Below are positions 42,255 to 52,665 of a stretch of 64,000 bases of DNA, piece after piece. The stretch's first letter is position 1. The number at the start of each line of letters is the position of its first letter. A program made the translations under genes and the position numbers. The notes beneath the pieces were generated by a model. That model ran no database searches. It was not told where the DNA came from and was given only the letters and a program-made list of their open reading frames with translations. This DNA is from Staphylotrichum longicolle. Its lineage: Eukaryota; Ascomycota; Sordariomycetes; Sordariales; Chaetomiaceae. The DNA lies in assembly GCA_019096155.1 (NCBI GenBank), contig JAHCVI010000006.1, positions 434,001 through 498,000 of the forward strand, given 5' to 3'.

Positions 42255-43377
42255 CTATTCTTCGGTTCGAATAAGCGCCTCCGAGGGTTTCACCCGTTGA
42301 GCCCATTCCCTGTAGAGTGTTGTCAGTACTATTCGCAGCAACTCATCCACCCGTCAGGTATCTGTCGTTCACTCACGTCCAACTGCCGTCATAAACCTTC
42401 CTCTTCTCCGGTGACCCATACTGAGCCTCGTTCAGTGCCGTCTCAAGAATGCAAGCAGTCACACCGGTCCCGCAACTGGAGATGATAGGCTTCTCGGGGT
42501 CAACGCCCTTTTTTACAAACACCTCCTTCAGCTTCTCTGCGGGCAGGAACGCCTTGGTCTCAGCGTCAAGGACAGCGTCGAAGGGGATGTTGATGGAGCC
42601 AGGCAGATGTCCGGAGGACAGGCCGGGTCTCGGCTCTGGGTCTTTTCCAGACCAACGTCCATACGATCTAGCATCCAACACTTGCACACCCTCGGCGCCC
42701 TCCTTGTTGTAGTCCTGGGCGACTTCTCGCACCTCCTCGAAGTGGGCGACCTTGGCCTCGTCCATCTCTGGGATGGGGTACGTTCCGCACTCGACCGTCC
42801 AGACATTGCCCGACTCGGTTGGAAGACCCTGTTCAACCCATAACCTGAAGTTGTTCAGGATGTGCACCTTGGGATGGCCGAAGACCTTCATGGTCCAGCC
42901 GACGCGGGGTGCGCTGAAGATACCCAGCTCCTGGCTGTCGTAAACCACCACTGTATCCTCGTGGCGGATACCCAGTTCACTCATGGCCTCGGCAAAGTGC
43001 TTCGGGCTCGGCAGCATGTGCGGGTAGGGGCTGCGCTTGTCGATGACCTTGTCGAGATCGAAGAAGCGCGCCTTGGGGATGCGCTTCTCGCGGAACACTT
43101 GGAGGCCGGTACGGCCTTGGGGATCGTTGGGGAGAAACCATGAGGCACAGAGCGGAATCACGCGCGGTTCGGACGATATGGGCGAGGGCGGGCTCTTCTT
43201 CAGGGCGTCTGCGAGTTCCTGAGGTGTGACGAGGTAGCTGGAGAAGGACCGGAGGGCTCCGAACTTGGCGCTCGTGAAGCGGGCTGGGAGGGAGTAATTG
43301 GCGCTGCGACACAACTGCTCAGCGGTGCGCTGCGAGAGCGACACTCGCAGCGGGCGGAAAGCTGCGAATGAGGCCAT
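42255..43377 (-). CDS. Thiosulfate / 3-mercaptopyruvate sulfurtransferase (tandem rhodanese), mitochondrial
   Basis: This enzyme transfers sulfane sulfur from thiosulfate or 3-mercaptopyruvate to cyanide or thiols. Exon 1 (43377-42377) and a 55-nt exon 2 (42309-42255) join in phase 2 to 351 residues. The N-terminus is rich in R, S, A and L (MASFAAFRPLRVSLSQRTAE), a likely mitochondrial presequence. Rhodanese domain 1 has IPKARFFDLDKVIDK, DTVVVYDSQELGIFSAPRVG and FGHPKVHILN. Domain 2 has VLDARSYGRWSGKDPEPR, SGHLPGSINIPF and the active-site loop ISSCGTGVTACILETAL. The CGTGVTA loop resembles the CG[S/T]GVTA of mercaptopyruvate sulfurtransferase more than the CRKGVTA of rhodanese, so mercaptopyruvate is the likelier substrate. 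The small last exon supplies the final 18 residues (EWAQRVKPSEALIRTEE). Confidence 0.93.
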
Positions 43378-43925
43378 GGTGGAGATGTGAGGTTCGTCTG
43401 ATCAGAGACCCTTAACGCAGTCCACAATCCAATTGATGCGCACGTTGAGGTTTGGAGCAAAGCAAATCTCGGACAGTTTGGAAAACCTCAATTCGCTGCG
43501 AGGCTCGGGTTATGCTCGAGATATCCTTTGTCCATGCTCGAGCCGCCGAGGCCGGGTCGGTTGGTGCTGGTGACGGGACGGGACTGAGTGGATGAGGGGG
43601 CAGCAGCTTCGGGAGAAGAAATTCGGGAGGCCCCGAGAAAGAGGAGCTTGGACCACTATTACGCCATGGCCTGTTCTGTGCCAATGCCACTGATAAGCGA
43701 GATACAGGCCCGGTGGTCGCTCGTTACGCCAAGTCCACTGCAGTGGAGGCCCCTGGTTGCACTTGACATTCAGCTCGCTTTACCTACCCTGCGGTGGTTA
43801 TTCACCTGGTCGACAACCACATGCCGTGCCGCCTGCAAGCTTCAACTGAACAGACGAGGGAAGACCAGTTCATTAGTCTTTCAACTCAGTCTGCTTTCCG
43901 CACGCGGTGCGACCCCCACACCAAA
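43378..43925. promoter_or_regulatory. Divergent sulfurtransferase / APC11 promoter region
   Basis: A 548-bp divergent region. No gene, TATA box or specific regulatory motif is recognised. The open frames crossing it (43588-43929 +, 43412-43690 -) have no domain. Confidence 0.4.
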
Positions 43926-44392
43926 ATGAAAGTCAAGATCAAGAAGTGGAACGCCGTCGCGACCTGGCGCTGGGACATTCCCGAAGACGATGTCTGTGGC
44001 ATCTGCCAGGTCCACTTTGATGGGACATGCCCAACCTGCAAATACCCCGGCGACGATTGCCCTCTTTGTAAGTGCATACAGATGACATGTCGACAAGGAC
44101 TTCGCTGACACCAATCTGCAGTATCTGGGAAGTGCGGGCATAACTTTCACATGGTTTGTTACTCTCTGTTGTGCTGTGCTTCACCAAGCTCACCTGATCT
44201 TCAGCACTGCATCCTCGAATGGATAAAACAAGATTCAGCCAAGGGCCAATGTCCTATGTGCCGACAGAGCAAGTCCCCCCCATTCCTGCATTGTGGTTGA
44301 CTTTCTGACCCAATGGTGATCTAGAGTTTGAATGGACTGAGCAACCAAATGAGATTTCCATGGACACGTCCCAAGGACTGCCTGAAGTCTGA
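43926..44392 (+). CDS. apc11: Anaphase-promoting complex subunit 11 (APC11, RING-H2)
   Basis: This is the RING-H2 catalytic subunit of the APC/C ubiquitin ligase, which recruits E2 and drives mitotic exit. Four exons (43926-44067, 44122-44153, 44205-44268, 44325-44392) give 101 residues. The start MKVKIKKWNAVATWRWDIPE is the family N-terminus. Zinc ligands follow in order: CGICQVHFDGTCPTCKYPGDDCPL, then SGKCGHNFHMHCILEWI, then GQCPMCRQKFEW. The downstream acidic tail (TEQPNEISMDTSQGLPEV) is short. The last intron (44269-44324) begins GCAAGT rather than GT and ends CTAG. Only this GC-AG splice gives the conserved CRQKFEW junction. The second intron starts with the weak donor GTTTGT. Confidence 0.94.
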
Positions 44393-45205
44393 GCTGGCGC
44401 TGAGCATCGATAACTCGGTTGAGATTCAGGGATACACGGCATGGCTGGAAGACGCCCCGGGGAACCAGCTGACACTTCGGCACGTCTTGTAAGCTCAGAA
44501 TCCATTCTGGATCAGCAAGAGACACCTCTAACTTCCATGCCCAGCAAACGACAGGCCGTTGAGGAAGCGGCCGAGGCCAGAAGACAAGCACTCTGGCAAC
44601 GGAGGATGTGGTATGTTGCATGTCAGGACCTAATACTGTAACCACAATTCTTTGGAAGTTTAAAAGGAAACATGAGTATCTTACGGCTATCCCGTCTGGT
44701 TGAAGCTATTCGAACGGAGGCAGCTTGTAGCTTGCAGGGTGGGTACCGGTGCTGGTGTTGCTCTGCCGTAGGGCTGCTGCACGTTTTTGGAGTGTAAGCG
44801 ATAAGATAAAGCACGTCAGACATCCCTGCACCAAGACAACAAGCTCCCCCTCCACAGCCAACGACACAAACCGCAAACCAGCCGAAGTTCGCAGCACCGT
44901 AGCCTTACGTGGCGCAACCTTGCGACTGACTCAATCGCCATTTCGGCTTGAGGCAAGGTGGTTCTGGCCCGCTGCACTCGAGCTCCCGCTCTAGGCATCC
45001 CACACCGACCCGCATCTCCCAAGATTGGACGACATCAAAGAGACGCAATATGCTGCCATGCGCAGCAGCCTCGCATGATCATATGTGCCCCAAGCACCCT
45101 ACAGCTCAATCTCAACCCTCGCTCTGTTGTTGAGCCTTCCTTTCAATCCAACTTGCGAACGCAATTCAACATCGTGCTCATCCACACTCCATTCCAACCG
45201 GAGCC
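44393..45205. other. Intergenic between APC11 and the 321-aa protein gene
   Basis: These 813 bp show only short random frames on both strands. The segment from about 45080 is a C/A-rich leader likely to be the 5' UTR of the next gene. No gene or RNA was recognised. Confidence 0.45.
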
Positions 45206-46171
45206 ATGAACGACCCCGACAACGATCGCCCCGGCTCCCGGGGATACCACGCCTCTCCCGCCCCGCCCAGCCCGCGCCCCTCGGTAGCCAGCCGGGCGAG
45301 CAAGTCAAGCTTGCGCCGAGAGCAAGAGCGTCAAGAACTCCCAGCGCATCCCCGACCAGCGTCCGTGGCGTACTCCCGTCCACACACCCCACACGCAGCT
45401 ACGGCGCCCGTCGAAGAACCCCCGGCCGTGGCGTCTCCTCCACCGCCCGCTCAACCCTCCTTCTCGCCGCTCTTCACTCTCCTCGCCTCGACATCACACC
45501 CATCAAACCGGCAGACAATACAGTACCCGACGGTGCACTACATCTTTGCCGACGACGACCCTGAAATCCTCTCGGCCGCGCTGGCCCACCACCACGGCGG
45601 CGGCTTTAGGGACTCCGACTCCGAAAACGGGCCCAACAATCCCCCCGACCGTGCCGTCCTCATTGACATGGAGCGCACCCTGGACGGGTCCGGCGTCGAG
45701 GTGGTCTGGGCCAGCAGCCTTACCCCGGACTGGGCCGTGGCCTCGGCCCGCGTCAGTCGGACGGAAGGCGGCGACGGCGGCGGTGGCGCGGCATTCGGGC
45801 CGGGCGGCAACCAGGTTCTCAAGATCGAAGGTGTGAGCATCGAGCCGTCTTCGGGGGGCCCAGGACCCCTGGGCGCCAAGAAGATACCGACGCCCGAGAC
45901 CGAGATGCAGTCTTCTGGTGGCAGCATAGGACGCCAGCAGCAGCAGCTGCCTGCGCCCGCCCCAGAGGAATATGCGGATCTGCTACAGGAGTTTGACAAA
46001 CGGATGGCGACGTTGCGGAAGGTGGTTGATGTTGCGGGCGCGAGACGCCGAGCATTGGGGGACGGCGATGGGCACTTCTCGGAAGGTATGGGCACGGAAA
46101 GGGTCACTGCCTCGTCTCGACCCGAAACCGGTAGCGAGGATGTGCAAGGTGGTGGAGGAGGCAGGCAATAA
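45206..46171 (+). CDS. Uncharacterised 321-residue protein
   Basis: I do not recognise a named domain. The single exon encodes 321 residues. The N-terminal 100 residues are Pro/Ser/Arg/Ala-rich and probably disordered (SPAPPSPRPSVASRASKSSL). An ordered-looking segment, TIQYPTVHYIFADDDPEILS, is followed by an LIDMERTLDGSGVEVVWASSLT stretch. It then has Gly-rich linkers, a QQQQ tract, and a predicted helix, YADLLQEFDKRMATLRKVVD. The end is Gly-rich. Codon use is C/G-biased throughout, as in its neighbours, which supports a real gene. The HYIFADDDPE and LLQEFDKRM segments are the most likely conserved parts to use in a search. It is convergent with the syntaxin gene. Confidence 0.75.
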   Translation: MNDPDNDRPGSRGYHASPAPPSPRPSVASRASKSSLRREQERQELPAHPRPASVAYSRPHTPHAATAPVEEPPAVASPPPPAQPSFSPLFTLLASTSHPSNRQTIQYPTVHYIFADDDPEILSAALAHHHGGGFRDSDSENGPNNPPDRAVLIDMERTLDGSGVEVVWASSLTPDWAVASARVSRTEGGDGGGGAAFGPGGNQVLKIEGVSIEPSSGGPGPLGAKKIPTPETEMQSSGGSIGRQQQQLPAPAPEEYADLLQEFDKRMATLRKVVDVAGARRRALGDGDGHFSEGMGTERVTASSRPETGSEDVQGGGGGRQ

Positions 46172-46720
46172 TATGTCCAGCCATGGCAGCTCGTTCTCCC
46201 GCCCTCGTTTGAGATTGCAGGCCTGTAGACATACATGGTCTGTTGATGGCTATGTTCTGAATCTCCATGTTTTGCTCACATGTTTGTATTTAATACCCTG
46301 ATTTCGAAAGAGAGGAACCGGCGTACTAGGTGTTTAGGTTACGGGGATGCAATGGCTCTGAAATCCGAGAGTAGAGCATGTTTCCATCACGACTCCTATT
46401 GGCTTCGAAGGAGTTCCATGTGTGGCAGATGGTATGAATTCTATTACAACGCCTTAATACATCCATCGACACAGACAATCAGAAAGCTAGCGCTCCCAAA
46501 TCCCATCAACGCCCTGATATCTTTACCAACGGCACGCCATGCTTGAATATACGCCAAAAGAAAAGGAAAACCAAAACACGAACGAACAGCTCCTCTGAAG
46601 GATGATAACGGTGGAATACGCCCCTCCAGTTCCAACGTGTCCGAAACAAACCTACACAATGCTGCGCTCTTTTACCACCGGCGAAACGGTTCCAGGGAAA
46701 TGCGGCGACCCGGAGGCCCC
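46172..46720. other. Convergent 3' intergenic region
   Basis: These 549 AT-richer bases lie between the 321-residue protein gene (+) and the syntaxin gene (-) and presumably carry both 3' UTRs. No gene is seen. Confidence 0.5.
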
Positions 46721-48343
46721 TTAATCGTCGGATCCCGGAGTAGTGGGATCAGCGAGTTGCCAGTCGACCACGAATCGCTTCTTGAGGCGTCGCCTGGAGG
46801 GCTGGAGCGAGGAAGCAACGTCGGTAGAGATTTCAACAGCGCGGGCTGTGTTCATTTGCAAGTCGTCCAAGACGCTTCGTTGGAGGAGGCTCCGCTTCTG
46901 ACCGCCAGTGTTCGTGTTGGTATTTGTGCTGGCGCCGTTGTTGTTGTTTTGGTTGTTGTTGTTGTTGTTGTTGTTTCCGCCGCCGCCGCCGTTCGCAGCA
47001 CGGCCGACCATGATATAAGCGACAACAGCAACCACGATAATGACAACAATGGTAACTAGATTCACACGTTAGTTCGGAAACGGAATGTTGACTGTCGACC
47101 TCGAGCAAGACGTACCACAAATGCCCAAGCAGATCCACTTCTTCTTCCGTGTTTTCCTGGCCGTTGTGACCGCGACCTCGAGCTCCTCGTTCGCCTTGAC
47201 CATATCTCCAGCGGCCTGCTCGGCGTGGGTATCGATCGCCATGACCGTCACCTCCTGCTTCGTCAGGAGTTCCTGCATGTCGTTGAGAAGGTCCAGCAGC
47301 TCCATTAGGCTCCTCTCGATCTGCAGCATTTCCTGGTGGCGCTGCTTGACAGCGCCGAGCACGCGATTGGCCTGCTCCGCACGGCTGCCCATGACGGCTT
47401 GCTGGAAGATTTGCGTGTCGCTGTTCACGATCTGGGCAATCTCGGCGTCGGTGGCGTCGGGGTGTGCGATACGGGCCTGGCGCTCCATTCGGCCTTGCAT
47501 CTCCTTGCGCGACCCCGCCTCCAGCTCCTGGAACTTCTGGATAGCCCTCCTCAGGTCCCGGTCGGTCTTGTTGACTTGGGCAACATTCCGGGGATGGCGG
47601 CTGTCGGGGTTTGACTTGACAGTCTTGAGGCGATCCGTCAGACTCCGGTATTGGTCCATGATTGACTGCGTCAACTTGTCGAGCTGCTGCTTGGTCGCCG
47701 AACCGCCTGATGTATCCGCATCGTCGAGGGCTCGCTTTTGGAGACCCCCGAGCACTCCCAACTTGCTCTCGACGTCTTGGATTCCGTTTTGGATGGATGT
47801 GCACTCATCGAGGATCGAGTTCTGGTTTTGCGGCCGAGGAGCTGGAAACGGGCGAGGTTAGGACTCATTCGCAGCGAACACTGCGACCGACGGGCTCCAA
47901 CTTACAACCGCCAAACCCCTGTTGAGGTGAGCCGTAGCCCTGCTGGGGCGAACCGTATCCTTGTTGTGACATCTGAGGCGTATTCCCTTGGCTGAACGAC
48001 GACATCTCGTGCGTCCCAGCTGCTCACAGCCTTGCGGTTAGAACATGTTCACTCCCAGCGCTCGGGTTTGTGGGCACACTCACCACCGTATTGCATAGCA
48101 TTTCTGTCGTCGAAAGGATCAGAACCGTATCCCCTGAAACAGAACATATCAGGCTCCTATTGCGGCCAAGCCCCCAGCTTCCGACACCGCCAGGAAGATG
48201 ATCGGACGATTTAAGACGTACCTTCCGCCGCCATTGCCGCCGTACGGATTGTATCCGCCGTACTAGTCCATGGTTAGCGACGAATTCCTTGTCTCCTCAT
48301 TCCTCGCGGTTCGAGGGTCAGGTCCTGGGCTACTCACGCTCAT
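46721..48343 (-). CDS. Plasma-membrane t-SNARE syntaxin (Sso1/2-like) with extended C-terminus
   Basis: This Qa-SNARE mediates fusion of secretory vesicles with the plasma membrane. Six exons (48343-48338, 48262-48222, 48133-48084, 48019-47906, 47841-47116, 47055-46721) splice in frame to 423 residues. The first exon is only six nucleotides (ATG AGC). The N-terminal 65 residues are Gly/Gln/Tyr-rich with a repeated GYGSPQQ. The Habc bundle includes SILDECTSIQNGIQDVESKL and the following helices. The SNARE helix runs QIFQQAVMGSRAEQANRVLG, then RHQEMLQIERSLMELLDLLN, DMQELLTKQEVTVMAIDTHA and VKANEELEVAVTTAR, with zero-layer Gln in MQELL or nearby. The transmembrane segment VTIVVIIVVAVVAYIMVG is followed by about 80 further residues, including an Asn-rich tract. 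Sso proteins normally end right after this helix. Confidence 0.92.
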
Positions 48344-49740
48344 CTTGTGAGAACTAGAGCGCGAAAGCGCTGGGAAATTGTGTGCTGGTTTAAGAGGGCT
48401 GACGAGACCAACGTTTCCGCAGGATGATGCTGTTGTAGCAAAGAAGCCTGAACGCAAAAAAAGGATGTAACGCGGAGAATGGGAAAAAAGGAAGCTCGAG
48501 ACAGGAAGAAAGTAACTCGGCAGGGGATGGGGGGTGCGCCTCAGTAAATGAACCTGGACAGGATCCTCAGGAGTCTCGTCCCAAATTAGGCTAGGGTCCT
48601 GTGGCGCGGCCGGCAGGGAGCTGCTCGTGGTCCCTGCCCCTCTCGTTCTGCAAGTTTGCTGCGCTGCGACGTGTTGGGGGCCTGGAGTTGTGCGACAGCC
48701 AACCACAACCACCAAAGAAATGAAACGGCACACCTTTTTCGCCCATCCACGTTGTGCATTCCCAATCAAGGCCGAGACCAAAGGGAAACACTCGGCTGGC
48801 TGGGGCGGGGCGTCGCCCAGTCCCGGTCTCGAAGGGGTCTGAGTCGCGGGTGAATCGCGCCTCGACGATTGGCCATGCTTCTTCAGCTTGACGGGTGGGT
48901 CAGGGCACTGTCGCGACGATGGCCGGCGCTTGGCCTGTTGGAAACTGATTTGGCTTGGTGGGGAACGGCTGGAAGCCAATGCGGGCCCGGCCCAGCAGCA
49001 AAAACCGTTTCAGAACGAGGATCGCCAGGCACGCCGACTGGGTCAGGTGTGGCTGCAACAAAGGCCTGTTCACCGCACTCACATGACAGAAGCCCCGGCC
49101 TAGAATTGCAAGCGCGAAGTCGCGCAGCGACCTCCAGATGATAATTCCATCTCTGAGGTTCCCCTCTGGCAGTTGAACCCTCTGCCACCGATCGGATGTA
49201 AAGTGTTGTAGTTAGTGTGCTGCAATGGGCAAGCAAGGCTGAGCTTCCACCTCTGTCCCAGACTGGTTTGCTGCGCGAGACAACCCGCCCCGATTTCAGC
49301 TTGATGCATGGCCCCGCAACTCCACGATCCCTTTTCGGGCCCCGTTGCATGGATCTCGGGGCTAGCTGCAAGATTCTCAAGATCCGCGACAAAAAAACAC
49401 AGGAAATCTAGGGCTCCAACTTGGGGCTTGCTGTCGCCGAAACAAGTCAAGTTTCTTTTCTTCCGAGGTGCACCCGCCTTCTGCGGCCGAGTTGGATGCG
49501 AAAGACGATGAAGCGACTCTTCCCAGCTGACCAACAACAGGAGCATCAACAACAATGAAGTTCAGGAAATGCGTTCAGACGGAACAGCACGGCCTTCAAT
49601 GATCGTCTGTAGTCTGAATTCATCTGAGATGCTCCCCGTCGATCTTACCGTCCACCCCTTCTATGAGCCGTCTACTAACCAGCAACCCCTGGCCCTAAAA
49701 TGATCAGCGCCGTTGGTGTCTTCCTGCCTCATCATGCGTA
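48344..49740. other. Intergenic between syntaxin and MEMO1 genes
   Basis: About 1.4 kb. It includes the syntaxin promoter and 5' leader adjacent to 48343. Minus-strand frames at 48263-48979 and 48883-49392 have random composition and no domain. No RNA gene is recognised. Confidence 0.45.
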
Positions 49741-50826
49741 TCAGAGGACGGCATAGGCCGAAGCATAGCTGACACTGAAGTCCCAGCGCGTCTTGACCAG
49801 ATTGCTCCTCTGGTACTGCACAAAGTTAAACTTGCACTTGCCCTCCTCCGGGCCCTCCTTTGCGACCGATTCCAGAGCCGCCATCATAACACCGATGGGG
49901 TGTCTCCCGCAGACGGTATTGTGAGTCTCCTTGACAACCTTGTAGAACTGGCTGTGTGCACCAGATTCGACCGCATCCATAGCCATCTGGTCCAGGACCT
50001 TGATAACCTCGTGGATCTGGGGGTCTTCGGGGTCCGTGGCCGCCTCGCTCCAGTCTGGCGTGACTGGTAGAACTTCGTGTTTCGTCCCCTGGGTCCTTGG
50101 CTTGTCCAAGTCCCAGATCACGCCCTCGTGGTATTCCGGTCGGTAGCTAAACCGAGACCCCCAATGGCAGAAGTCGGAAGAAACGATCCAGGCGGTTTCC
50201 GGATCCTTCAAATACTGTGAGAGAAGCTGCCCGAAAGACTTCTCCTCTTGCTCAGACGCGCTTCCAACAAGGATGGGAACAATCGGCGGGTATGCACTGC
50301 TGTCGTTGCCAAAGGTCTGCTCCAATCTCTTCCAGAGATACGGGATGTGCATCTCGAGAGAGTGTTCATCGACCTCCCGGCGCGTTGGCATATCCGAGAA
50401 CTTGCCGGTCCGCCTCAGCTCCGACGTGGTAGCCTTGTCGACAACCAGGTCTCCGAAGGGAGTCTCGTACTTGTCGAAAGTTGTGAGAGCACATCCGCGG
50501 AGGTAGTAGGTGTGGGATGGGCCGAGGATGAAGACCCGTTTCGCCGATCTCAGATCGAGGGCCTTGTAGGCCCAGGCCGCGCACGGCCCGGAGTAAGAGT
50601 ATCCAGCATGTCTGTTGATAGATGAGACGGCCATTCAACGTAGAAACATAATGTGGTTGACTTACGGAGCGATGATCACCCTCGCACCCGGAATAGGGAG
50701 ATGGCTGTCGTCCAAGGTTGCGGGAACACGATCGAGGAACTCATCGAGTTGGGAGGAGAGCTCTTCGGCGTCATCCTCATACCAGGATCCGGCGTGGCTG
50801 GCCTCCCGCGTTGCCATCTTGGTCAT
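49741..50826 (-). CDS. MEMO1 family protein (AmmeMemoRadiSam system B homolog)
   Basis: This is the fungal homolog of human MEMO1, a metal-binding protein related to class III nonhaem iron dioxygenases and implicated in cell motility, copper/iron redox handling and filamentous growth (yeast Mho1). Exon 1 (50826-50666) and exon 2 (50611-49741) join in phase 2 to 343 residues. Family motifs are TREASHAGSWYEDDAEELSS at the start, IIAPHAGYSYSGPCAAWAYKA over the intron, and VFILGPSHTYYLRGCAL. VDEHSLEMHIPYLWKRLEQ and WIVSSDFCHWGSRFSYRPEY follow. The three His residues expected to bind metal (in HAGY, EMHIP and FCHWG) are all present. CGRHPIGVMMAALES carries the conserved Cys-Gly-x-x-Pro. Two start codons are possible, MTKMATREA (used) and MATREA three codons later. 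Confidence 0.94.
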
Positions 50827-51387
50827 GAGCGGGCGTCACATGCAAGTAATATTTTATCAGGTGTGCGTGTGGCCTTCGCTTCTCGTTGTGAGTTTTGCTA
50901 AGCTTAAGTAATTTGAGGTAAACATTGGTAGCAAGTGTACCTGGCCTGCTAGAGGGGCATCGGGTGCGGCGGGGTACTGGCGACACAGCTTGCCCCGCAC
51001 CGCAAGCTGCCTTACACCAGGTGACGTCGGCCGGAGCCAACCTCCCTCCGCGTGTCTCACAGGGTGTTCGACACAGCCCGCATCAAAACACGAGTTATTA
51101 GTGAAGCAGTAGGACAAGGGCCACCAGCTAAAATTGTTTAGACGCGATGGACAGTCTCTCTCCGTTCGAATATCAAACCTCGCCGAAATTCCAACAAGCC
51201 TTCGTCCAGCCTCAAGTCGATCCCCCTTCTCCCGAATCTCAACATCAACTCCATGCGCCAACGCAAACGATAAGGTACCAAGCCAGATCCAAGCCAATAC
51301 CCCAAACAACGCCAAAGACCCTTCCTCAGCCCTCATCAAAAACGCAACAATAGACGTGCAGTGTCTCCGCTCGCAGACGTACCATGA
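50827..51387. other. Intergenic between MEMO1 and CxxC protein genes
   Basis: These 561 bp contain the MEMO1 promoter and the 3' flank of the next minus-strand gene. Frames crossing it (50857-51339 -, 51134-52069 +) lack domains. No gene is seen. Confidence 0.45.
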
Positions 51388-52160
51388 TTACCTCCTCGTC
51401 CAGAAACTCCCAACGCCACCGCCCCCGCCTCTCGGCCTGGCACAAGACAGGCACCTGCGGTGCTCTCCGAGGTTACTGATAGAGCAGCTAAAGCATACAA
51501 ACTTTCCACAGGCTCCACAGGCGTGGTCTTCCGGGCTGAGCCCAAAATCGTCAACGTCTATCATCACATCGTCCTCGTCGCCAGTCAGCCCCGCGCCGCA
51601 GTCCTCGCAATTGGTGGCAATGCTCCGGGGCGCAAGGGCTGGTGAAGGAGGTGACATGGTAGATGAGGCAGGAGAGGACGCCAACGAGCTTGTTGGATTC
51701 CCCGGCCCGGGCAAGCTCCAGAAGCTGTGCAGAGATCGCTGCTGGCACGCGTGGTGCGCTTGCGCTTGCGCATGGGTAGGTACTTCAGAACTTGCGATCC
51801 TGGGGGGCTGCGATGATGCATGCTGGGATTCGTGGGGTCGGCGCTGTGCGGAGAAAAGGACATCCAAGGTGTGTTCTGTTGGCAGACAGACGGATCGAGG
51901 TCAGCAACGCTCAGTGACCCGTGTGCTCTCTGGTCAAACTTACGGTGCACCTCCGACTCTGGAGGCCGGTTGTCGCGGAAGCGCTTCATGGTGCGGCTGG
52001 GGAGATGCGACGGTGTTGGGAGTCGAGGCGCGAAGAAGCCGCGCCGTGCAGTGTCCATTGCTGCCATAGAGTTAAAATTGAAGGAGCCGCTGTCCATCCG
52101 CTGGTCGGAAGAGAAGACCGGGCCCAGCTCGCAGTCGGATCTCTTGCGCTTGAGGACCAT
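51388..52160 (-). CDS. Uncharacterised zinc-binding protein with four CxxC motifs
   Basis: I do not recognise a named family. Exon 1 (52160-51944) and exon 2 (51875-51388) join in phase 1 across a 68-nt intron (GTAAGT...CAACAG) to 234 residues. The N-terminus (MVLKRKRSDCELGPVFSSDQ) has a nuclear-localisation-like KRKR and a SRTMKRFRDNRP segment. The middle is Ser/His/Pro-rich. The C-terminal 75 residues carry four CxxC pairs: NCEDCGAGL, HACGACGKFV, CFSCSISNLG and RRCLSCARPR, separated by an acidic loop (DEDDVMIDVDDFG). This is consistent with a two-zinc treble-clef or ribbon fold. A nuclear regulatory role is guessed from the NLS and zinc site only. It is divergent from polymerase kappa across 505 bp. 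Confidence 0.78.
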
Positions 52161-52665
52161 CCTGATTTCGGGGATAATGCCTTGGTGATAGCGATAATGG
52201 AAAAGCGAATGCAGCTGGATTGACGCTGGGATAACCCGTGATGGCCAATTGATGGGGGTTTGGTGATAACAAGAACAATATCGAACTGGGTCTGGGAAGT
52301 GAAAGACACATGAGAAGATGCTCGGTGTGACGAAAAGAGAGCGCGCTACCTTAGGAGGCAGACCAATCCCTGACCAGTTCTGGAGGATCCGGAGCGCCAA
52401 AGCAAGTCGCGACGCAGACGCGACACACCTTAAAGTGGTGGCCCGTGCTCTCGCGTGGACCAGCTCAGGGTCTTGCTTGGCATCCTCGTGATTTGGCGCC
52501 TTTGACGTGGGGTCCTTGGACGCGAGAAACAATGGAACGCGTTCAATCCGACTCAACGCTCACCACCAGCAACTTGTGCATGCCTGGCAACGGGACTCCA
52601 GTAACACCCCCTGCCAGTAATGCAGGGTCCCCCGCTGTCATGACTCTCAGCGCCAACATCCGACC
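52161..52665. promoter_or_regulatory. Divergent CxxC protein / polymerase kappa promoter region
   Basis: A 505-bp bidirectional intergenic region with no gene. No TATA box or known factor motif was recognised with confidence. Confidence 0.4.

Noticed and set aside
46833..47804. 323-aa open frame on -, overlapping the syntaxin in another frame
   Set aside because: Different frame of the syntaxin exon; rich in Arg/Gly/Pro/Gln, without SNARE heptads.
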